A DNA stretch of 64,000 bases from UBA877 sp034436335 (GTDB taxonomy: Bacteria; Chloroflexota; Anaerolineae; Anaerolineales; Villigracilaceae), in assembly GCA_034436335.1 (NCBI GenBank), contig DAOTVO010000037.1, positions 93,110 to 157,109 on the forward strand. The letters are read 5' to 3'. The position numbers and the translations under genes were made by a program. The notes under the pieces were generated by a model. That model saw nothing but the letters and a program-made list of their open reading frames with translations. It did not search any database and was not told where the DNA came from. This document shows, one piece after another, positions 59,219 through 64,000 of this stretch (position 1 is the first letter of the stretch; the number at the start of each line of letters is the position of its first letter).

Positions 59219-59791
59219 TCAACTTGCTTCGAGCGTCGTTTCAGCGCTTTCCTTTGCAGGTTCTTTGGGCTTCTTCTTGCCCTTCGACGGGGCCAGCAAC
59301 ATGGACATACCGCGTCCTTCGATGGCCGGGGCCTGTTCGATGACGCTCACGTCCGAGAGGCTTTGGGCTATCTCTTTCAGGTCTTCGAGGGCCAGTTCTG
59401 GGTAGGTAATTTCGCGGCCGCGGAAGCGGATGGTGACGCGCACCTTCATGTTGTGTTCCAGCCAGCGGCGGGCGTCATCCACTTTGAAGTCGCGGTGATG
59501 GTCGGTCGTCTTGGGACGCAGGCGGATTTCCTTGACCTCGATTTTGGTCTGCGATTTACGCGCCTCGCGCTCTTTCTTCTCCCGCTCATAGAGGAACTTG
59601 CCGAAATCCATGATGCGGCAGACAGGCGGGTTGGAATTGGGCGCTACCTCCACTAAATCCAGTTCGGCTTCGCGCGCCATGCGCAAGGCCTCACGGATAG
59701 GCACCACGCCGACATTTTCACCGTTTGCCCCAATCAAACGCACTTCGGGAACCCGGATGCCTTCATTGACTCGAAATTCGTTCGCGCTGAT
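59219..59791 (-). CDS. infC: translation initiation factor IF-3 starting at AUC
   Basis: IF-3, 190 residues, with an N-domain (FRVNEGIRVPEVRLIGANGENVGVVPIREAL), a linker and a C-domain (KEIRLRPKTTDHHRDFKVDDARRWLEHNMKVRVTIRFRGREITYPELA). The conserved N-terminus extends past the first GTG, and the only plausible start is ATC at 59791. AAGGAG lies six bases before it, and an in-frame TAA is just upstream of that. Rare AUU/AUC starts are known for infC and allow IF-3 to repress itself. The C-terminus is Lys/Ser-rich. Confidence 0.93.
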   Translation of the reverse strand: MSANEFRVNEGIRVPEVRLIGANGENVGVVPIREALRMAREAELDLVEVAPNSNPPVCRIMDFGKFLYEREKKEREARKSQTKIEVKEIRLRPKTTDHHRDFKVDDARRWLEHNMKVRVTIRFRGREITYPELALEDLKEIAQSLSDVSVIEQAPAIEGRGMSMLLAPSKGKKKPKEPAKESAETTLEAS

Positions 59792-59818
59792 ACGTTACTC
59801 CTTGAAAAATGACAGAAC

Positions 59819-59836
59819 TTCAGCCAGCAGGCTGAA
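59819..59836 (-). other. leader hairpin of infC mRNA
   Basis: TTCAGCC / GGCTGAA (7 bp) with a four-base loop stands in the untranslated leader, 28 bases before the AUC start. It may stabilise or regulate the mRNA; there is no T-run. Confidence 0.5.
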
Positions 59837-59848
59837 TTAAGCGGGCTG

Positions 59849-59878
59849 ATGATACCATATACCCGAAAGAATCGTCAA
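59849..59878 (-). promoter_or_regulatory. infC operon promoter
   Basis: On the minus strand TTGACG (59878-59873) and TATCAT (59854-59849) are 18 bases apart, each one base from consensus. Transcription would begin near 59842, just before the leader hairpin. Confidence 0.65.
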
Positions 59879-59894
59879 TAAAATGGCTCTCGAC

Positions 59895-60554
59895 TTATAC
59901 CGAGATGTATTCCCGCAAGTTATGTTCCACCGCATAGGCGGCCGCCTCGGCGCGGTTGTTGACGCCCAATTTCGAGAGAATGCTGCTTACATAGTTCCGC
60001 ACCGTTCCCTCGCCGAGGAACAGCGCCTTGGCGATTTCACGGTTGGTCTTTCCCTCCGAGACGAGGAGAAGGACATGCTTTTCCTGCTGGCTGAGATGGG
60101 CAAAGGCCGAGGCTTCTTCCTCCTTGACTGCCCGCCGCACCTCCTGAAAGACACGCTGGGTGACCGCCGGGTCGAGCAAGGCTTCGCCGCGCCCAACCGC
60201 TTCGATGGCCTTGACGAGGTCATCGCCGCCGATTTGCTTCAAAATATAACCTGCAGCCCCGGCGCGGATGGCCGAGAATAGCATTTCGTCTTCCGCATAG
60301 GAGGTCAGCATGATGACACGCGTTTCGGGATAGCGACTGGTAATTTCTTCGCAAGCCTCGATTCCCGATGCGCCGGGCAGGCGGATGTCCATCACCACCA
60401 CATCGGGGTGATAATTGCCCACCATCTCTAACGCCTCCCGCGCCGTGGATGCTTCACCAATCACATCAAACTGCGGATGCCGTTCCAACAAGGCTTTCAA
60501 TCCTAGACGTACGACTTCATGGTCGTCTACCAGCAAAATTCGTTGTTTTGCCAT
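59895..60554 (-). CDS. NarL/LuxR-family response regulator
   Basis: A 219-residue two-part regulator. The receiver has ILLVDDHEVVRLGLKALLE, VVVMDIRLPGASG (phospho-Asp) and MLTSYAEDEMLFSAIRAGAAGYILKQ (Thr/Ser and Lys). The C-terminal HTH is LSQQEKHVLLLVSEGKTNREIAKALFLGEGTVRNYVSSILSKLGVNNRAEAAAYA. It resembles DevR/LiaR/VraR. No histidine kinase is next to it, so it is an orphan here. Direct repeats upstream may be its site. Confidence 0.93.
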   Translation of the reverse strand: MAKQRILLVDDHEVVRLGLKALLERHPQFDVIGEASTAREALEMVGNYHPDVVVMDIRLPGASGIEACEEITSRYPETRVIMLTSYAEDEMLFSAIRAGAAGYILKQIGGDDLVKAIEAVGRGEALLDPAVTQRVFQEVRRAVKEEEASAFAHLSQQEKHVLLLVSEGKTNREIAKALFLGEGTVRNYVSSILSKLGVNNRAEAAAYAVEHNLREYISV

Positions 60555-60578
60555 GCTCGATTGGAGCCTCCAAATAAA

Positions 60579-60599
60579 AGTATATTCGAGAGTATATTC
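60579..60599. promoter_or_regulatory. AGTATATTC direct repeats upstream of the response regulator
   Basis: Two copies of AGTATATTC (60579-60587 and 60591-60599) start 12 bases apart. On the minus strand they contain TATACT. They could be the -10 region and a binding site for the regulator. Confidence 0.45.
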
Positions 60600-60648
60600 C
60601 CTGACAAGGACAAAAAAGACTGGCTTTGGATAAAAATATCGCCTGGCA

Positions 60649-61644
60649 TCAGGCCGTGCCCTGATACTTGATGGCGCTGAATTGACTCAACTTATCCCAG
60701 CGGTGGGTGGCAATAATCTGACGCACCGTGCCGGTCATGCCGCGCACTACCACACTGTCAGTGCGGGCGCCGTTGCCATAGTACTTGACGCCGCGCAGAA
60801 ACTCGCCATCGGTGATTCCGGTCGCGGCGAAGAAAACATCATCGCTGGCTACCAGGTCATCCATGGTCAAAATCTTCTCGAAATCATACCCCATTTCTTT
60901 GCCGCGGCGGAGTTCATCTTCGTTGCGGGCATATAACTTTCCCTGAATCTCTCCGCCCATGGCGCGCAGGGCGCAGGCCGCCAGCACGCCTTCGGGCGTG
61001 CCGCCAATGCCCATCAGCACATCAATGCCCGAATCGGGCCAGGAAGTCATCAACGCGCCGGCCACGTCGCCATCTGGAATGAGGCGGATACGCGCTCCAC
61101 AACGCCGCACTTCGGCAATCAAGTCATTGTGGCGCGGGCGGTCGAGAATGACGACGGTCAGGTCTTCGACTTTCTTACCAGAAGCCTGGGCAATGGCTTT
61201 CAGATTGTGTTCGACAGGCGCTTCAATATCCACCACACCGCGCGCCTGCGGGCCAACGGCAATTTTGTTCATGTAGAGAAATGGGCCGGGGTTGAACATG
61301 GTGCCGCGCGGTGCCAGCGCAACGGTAGCAATGGCGTTCCAAGTGCCGTTGGAAAGGGGGCGTGTGCCATCAATGGGGTCCACAGCGATGTCCATCGCTG
61401 GGCCTTCTCCTGTGCCCACCCGCTCGCCGTTATAGAGCATGGGCGCTTCATCCTTTTCGCCCTCGCCAATGACAATGATGGCGTTCATGGCTATCGAATT
61501 CAGCACGACGCGCATCGCATCTACTGCCGCGCGGTCGGCGGCAATTTTATCGCCGCGTCCCATGTACCGGCCGGCGGCCAGCGCGGCGGCCTCGGTCACG
61601 CGCACCAGTTCGAGAGCCAGGTTTCGGGTCGGTTCAGATGCCAT
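60649..61644 (-). CDS. glpX: class II fructose-1,6-bisphosphatase
   Basis: A 331-residue gluconeogenic enzyme of the GlpX family. LVRVTEAAALAAGRYMGRGDKIAADRAAVDAMR, GEGEKDEAPMLYNGE, DIAVDPIDGTRPLSNGTWNAIATVAL and MGIGGTPEGVLAACALRAMGGEIQGKL are its metal- and substrate-binding parts. Some related enzymes also split sedoheptulose bisphosphate. AGGAGGAAGG lies just before the ATG at 61644. It follows cdsA by eight bases and probably shares its transcript. Confidence 0.95.
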   Translation of the reverse strand: MASEPTRNLALELVRVTEAAALAAGRYMGRGDKIAADRAAVDAMRVVLNSIAMNAIIVIGEGEKDEAPMLYNGERVGTGEGPAMDIAVDPIDGTRPLSNGTWNAIATVALAPRGTMFNPGPFLYMNKIAVGPQARGVVDIEAPVEHNLKAIAQASGKKVEDLTVVILDRPRHNDLIAEVRRCGARIRLIPDGDVAGALMTSWPDSGIDVLMGIGGTPEGVLAACALRAMGGEIQGKLYARNEDELRRGKEMGYDFEKILTMDDLVASDDVFFAATGITDGEFLRGVKYYGNGARTDSVVVRGMTGTVRQIIATHRWDKLSQFSAIKYQGTA

Positions 61645-61652
61645 CCTTCCTC

Positions 61653-62459
61653 CTAAAGCAAAAACCATATGATGAGAAAATAGCCAAGTGCGCCTCCCCA
61701 GAGCCACGAGTCGATTCGGTCGAGGACGCCGCCGTGACCGGGAATGAGGTTGCCGGAATCTTTGACCCCCGCCTGACGTTTGAGCATGCTCTCGCCAAGG
61801 TCGCCGAGAGTGGTCAGAATGGAGAGCGCCGCGCCCAGAGCAGCGCCTTTCCACCAGGACAGGGTCGGACCTCCCAGCCTGCCCAGCACAACGGTCAGCG
61901 CCACAGCGCCGAGGGTGCCGAACACCACTCCGCCCCAGTAGCCTTCCCACGATTTCTTCGGGCTGAGTCGGGGGCTGAGACGGTGTTTGCCAAAGCGTAC
62001 GCCGATGAAATAGGCGAACGAATCGGCAATCCAGACCGAGCCCAAGACGATGAAAAACCACCAGAGGCCGTTTTCCAGATTGCGCAGGTCAATCAGATGA
62101 GAACCAATCCAGCCGAGGTAAACGATCCCAGAGACCGTGACAGCGAAATCGGCGGCGGCCTGGTCGCGGCCGTTTTCGTAGTCGAGCAGATGCCAGGTCA
62201 TCGCCGCAAGGACGCCCAAGGTAAGGGTAGCCGGCGCAAGGTTCGGGAAAAAGTTGCGCGTCGTCAAAATAAACAAGACGCCTCCCACCACTAAGGGGGA
62301 GGCGGCGCGGTATCCTGCAATTTGGAAAATACGGGCAAATTCCCAAGCGGCAATGCCCAAAAGGGTCGCAATAACGGCAAAATAGAAAATGCCGCCCGCC
62401 AGGACCGCTGGGATTCCAATGAGCGCCAATAGAGCGGCAGCCAGAACGCGTTTGAGCAT
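61653..62459 (-). CDS. cdsA: phosphatidate cytidylyltransferase
   Basis: A 268-residue membrane enzyme with about eight helices that makes CDP-diacylglycerol. The signature is LGDLGESMLKRQAGVKDSGNLIPGHGGVLDRIDS near the C-terminus. SFAYFIGVRFGKHRLSPRLSPKKSWEGYWGG is also typical. The ATG at 62459 lies one base after the uppS stop; a longer in-frame start would overlap uppS. It follows the usual frr-uppS-cdsA order. Confidence 0.95.
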   Translation of the reverse strand: MLKRVLAAALLALIGIPAVLAGGIFYFAVIATLLGIAAWEFARIFQIAGYRAASPLVVGGVLFILTTRNFFPNLAPATLTLGVLAAMTWHLLDYENGRDQAAADFAVTVSGIVYLGWIGSHLIDLRNLENGLWWFFIVLGSVWIADSFAYFIGVRFGKHRLSPRLSPKKSWEGYWGGVVFGTLGAVALTVVLGRLGGPTLSWWKGAALGAALSILTTLGDLGESMLKRQAGVKDSGNLIPGHGGVLDRIDSWLWGGALGYFLIIWFLL

Positions 62460-62460
62460 A

Positions 62461-63186
62461 TCAAGATTTTCCTTTGACCGTCTCGGAGAGCCCGCCATAA
62501 CGGCGGTCACGTTGAGCATAAGTTTCCAGCGCTTTGCGGAATTCTTCCTTATCGAAATCGGGCCAGTAGGTAGCGGTGATATACCACTCGGAGTAAGCGC
62601 CCTGCCAGATAAGGAAGTTGGACACGCGCAGTTCCCCGGAGGTGCGGATGATGAGGTCAGGGTCGGGAACGCCGGCGGTAAACAGATACTGGCTGACAAG
62701 TTCGGCGGTGACCTCTTCGGCTTTGACGCCGTCGGAAATCATTTTCCTGATCGCACAGACGATTTCGTCACGCCCTCCGTAGTTGAAGGCCACATTGAGA
62801 ATGAGACGGTTGTTGTTTTTGGTCAGTTCGATGGCCTGGAGCACCTTTTCCTGAATTGCAGGGTCGAGGCGTTCCAGGTGCCCGATATGGCGAAGTTGTA
62901 CCCCCTCCTTGTGCAATTCGCCCAATTCGCGGTCAATGACATCTTCGAGAATGTGCATCAGACCTTCCACCTCTTCACGCGGGCGACCCCAGTTTTCGGT
63001 CGAGAAGGCGTAGATGGTGAGATATTGAATGCCAAACTCGACGCAGGCGGTAATGATGCGGCGCAAGTTTTCCGTGCCGGCGCGGTGACCGGCCAGCCGC
63101 GGCAGGCCGCGAGAGATAGCCCAGCGCCCATTGCCATCCATAATGATGGCGACATGGGTAGGAAGAGTGGGATTTTGTGGCGTCAT
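62461..63186 (-). CDS. uppS: undecaprenyl diphosphate synthase
   Basis: A 241-residue cis-prenyltransferase that makes the C55 lipid carrier for wall and surface polysaccharides. HVAIIMDGNGRWAISRGLPRLAGHRAGTENLRRI contains the catalytic Asp. FSTENWGRPREEVEGLM, LNVAFNYGGRDEIV and DLIIRTSGELRVSNFLIWQGAYSEWY are the other blocks. Its product would serve the polysaccharide locus in this window. Confidence 0.97.
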   Translation of the reverse strand: MTPQNPTLPTHVAIIMDGNGRWAISRGLPRLAGHRAGTENLRRIITACVEFGIQYLTIYAFSTENWGRPREEVEGLMHILEDVIDRELGELHKEGVQLRHIGHLERLDPAIQEKVLQAIELTKNNNRLILNVAFNYGGRDEIVCAIRKMISDGVKAEEVTAELVSQYLFTAGVPDPDLIIRTSGELRVSNFLIWQGAYSEWYITATYWPDFDKEEFRKALETYAQRDRRYGGLSETVKGKS

Positions 63187-63222
63187 AATTTTACGTTCTG
63201 GAACAGGCGAAACTGCCCTGCT

Positions 63223-63780
63223 TCAGACCTCCATGATTTCCTGTTCTTTTTTCTCGCCTCGTTTGTTGACTTCCTCTATCCACCGGTCGGTGACTTTTTG
63301 GAGTTCTTCTTCACCGCGCTTGAGGTCGTCTTCCGAGATGAGTTTCTCTTTCTCGAACTCTCGCATGTCGTTGTGCAGGTCGCGGCGAATGTTGCGTATG
63401 GCGACGCGACATTCTTCCAAGCGGTGATGCACCGTTTTGACCAGTTCGCGGCGACGTTCTTCGGTCAGCGCGGGCAGATTGAGACGGATTTGCTTGCCAT
63501 CATTGTTGGGCGTCAAGCCCAGGTCAGAAGCCAGGATAGCGCGCTCGATTGCCTTTAGGGAGGAGGGGTCGAAAGGCTTAATCAGGAGCGAGCGAGTCTC
63601 CGGGACACTGATGGAAGCCAATTGCATCAAAGGAGTTGGCGTGCCGTAGTATTCGACAGGCAGTTTTTCCACCAAGGCAGGGGTGGCGCGTCCGGTGCGA
63701 ATACCGGCCAGGTCGTCCTCAAGACTCTGGATAGCGCCCCGCATGCGAGTTTCAGCGTCTTTCAAGATGTCCTTTATCAC
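63223..63780 (-). CDS. frr: ribosome recycling factor
   Basis: A 185-residue factor that splits post-termination ribosomes with EF-G. GAIQSLEDDLAGIRTGRATPALVEKLPVEYYGTPTPLMQLASISVPE and GLTPNNDGKQIRLNLPALTEERRRELVKTVHHRLEECRVAIRNIRRD are typical. The start is GTG, with AGGAGG before it. It stands 36 bases ahead of uppS. Confidence 0.97.
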   Translation of the reverse strand: MIKDILKDAETRMRGAIQSLEDDLAGIRTGRATPALVEKLPVEYYGTPTPLMQLASISVPETRSLLIKPFDPSSLKAIERAILASDLGLTPNNDGKQIRLNLPALTEERRRELVKTVHHRLEECRVAIRNIRRDLHNDMREFEKEKLISEDDLKRGEEELQKVTDRWIEEVNKRGEKKEQEIMEV

Positions 63781-63918
63781 AGCAGCCTCCTAGATGAATT
63801 TATATTACAAGGATACCCTAAAACTTGAAAAATTACCACTAGTACCTTTCCAAAATAATGCTGATAAGTTCATCGCCTCTGGTACACTGTGGGCAAACAG
63901 GCAATTCAGGAGAGAGCG

Positions 63919-64000
63919 ATGGCAAACAAAATTTACATTGTTGATTTGACGGACAATGAACGGGCTGCGTTGCTGAAATTGATTCAAAATGGTAAGCAGT
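63919..64000 (+). mobile_element. start of an IS630-like transposase gene (cut by window edge)
   Basis: The frame opens with an ATG after an AGGAGAG ribosome site and reads MANKIYIVDLTDNERAALLK and then LIQNGKQ. That is the start of IS630-family transposases (YIVxLTxxER...LxxLIxxGK). Only 27 residues are inside the window. The element's left end would lie in 63800-63918, which is AT-rich and holds no other gene; I cannot place the terminal repeat. Confidence 0.65.

Noticed and set aside
59744..59791. GTG at 59743 as the infC start
   Set aside because: The conserved IF-3 N-terminal segment lies upstream of it, next to a good ribosome site.
1..64000. tRNA, rRNA, prophage and toxin-antitoxin genes
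   Set aside because: I looked for clover-leaf ends, rRNA-like stretches, phage structural genes and small paired genes and found none that I could support.

Overview
The window is about 64 kb of moderately high-GC bacterial DNA. Several traits suggest a Chloroflexota bacterium, probably of the Anaerolineae: a DUF951 gene, dense translationally coupled gene runs, apparent leaderless starts, and many short palindromic repeats of the GTAGGTCGGATTG / CAATCCGACCTAC and GGACAGGC / GCCTGTCC types. This assignment is inference from gene content; no rRNA or tRNA gene is present to confirm it.

Region 1 (1-9300, minus strand) is a sulfur/redox island. Reading in the direction of transcription it holds an ArsR-family repressor with its own operators and two CRP-like sites, a triheme membrane-anchored cytochrome c, two half-size YeeE/YedE sulfur transporters, a Tat-exported molybdopterin oxidoreductase, a four-cluster ferredoxin subunit and an NrfD/HybB membrane subunit. 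A PadR regulator with a clear promoter/operator, a DUF5320 protein, a NifX/ORP-like protein and two MinD-type ATPases with ferredoxin domains follow. Together they look like a polysulfide/thiosulfate-type respiratory complex next to an 'orange protein'-like metal-cluster module.

Region 2 (9390-16290) is housekeeping: an O6-alkylguanine transferase, a glycosyltransferase, an HD hydrolase, a GIY-YIG protein, a purine-type phosphoribosyltransferase, DUF951, a GT28 glycolipid synthase, tsaE-tsaB-rimI and a family-4 uracil-DNA glycosylase with a C-terminal clamp-binding peptide.

Region 3 (16330-55400, plus strand) is a very large surface-polysaccharide locus of about 35 genes that ends in a strong terminator. 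It encodes a flippase fused to a GT-C enzyme, several glycosyltransferases, a complete dTDP-Fuc4NAc pathway (RfbA, RfbB, WecE, WecD), GDP-mannose dehydratase and a GDP-mannose 3,5-epimerase-like enzyme. It also encodes a Wzm/Wzt exporter with a regulator, capsule-type transferases, and a nonulosonic-acid block with two NeuA-like and two NeuB-like enzymes, an SDR, a Gfo/Idh/MocA oxidoreductase and GmhA. Low-GC patches, a frameshifted methyltransferase, a chimeric GT-C gene and a partly converted neuA duplication show active recombination.

Region 4 (55400-63800, minus strand) is core genome: DUF711, a TrmH-type methyltransferase beside an approximately 300-bp tandem array, a macro-domain hydrolase, infC-rpmI-rplT (infC appears to start at AUC), a NarL-type response regulator, glpX, cdsA, uppS and frr. 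The right edge holds the start of an IS630-like transposase.

A recurring theme is that short repeats lie inside or at the ends of genes and are translated in frame. The clearest example is a 27-bp palindrome read as nine codons in the flippase/GT-C fusion.
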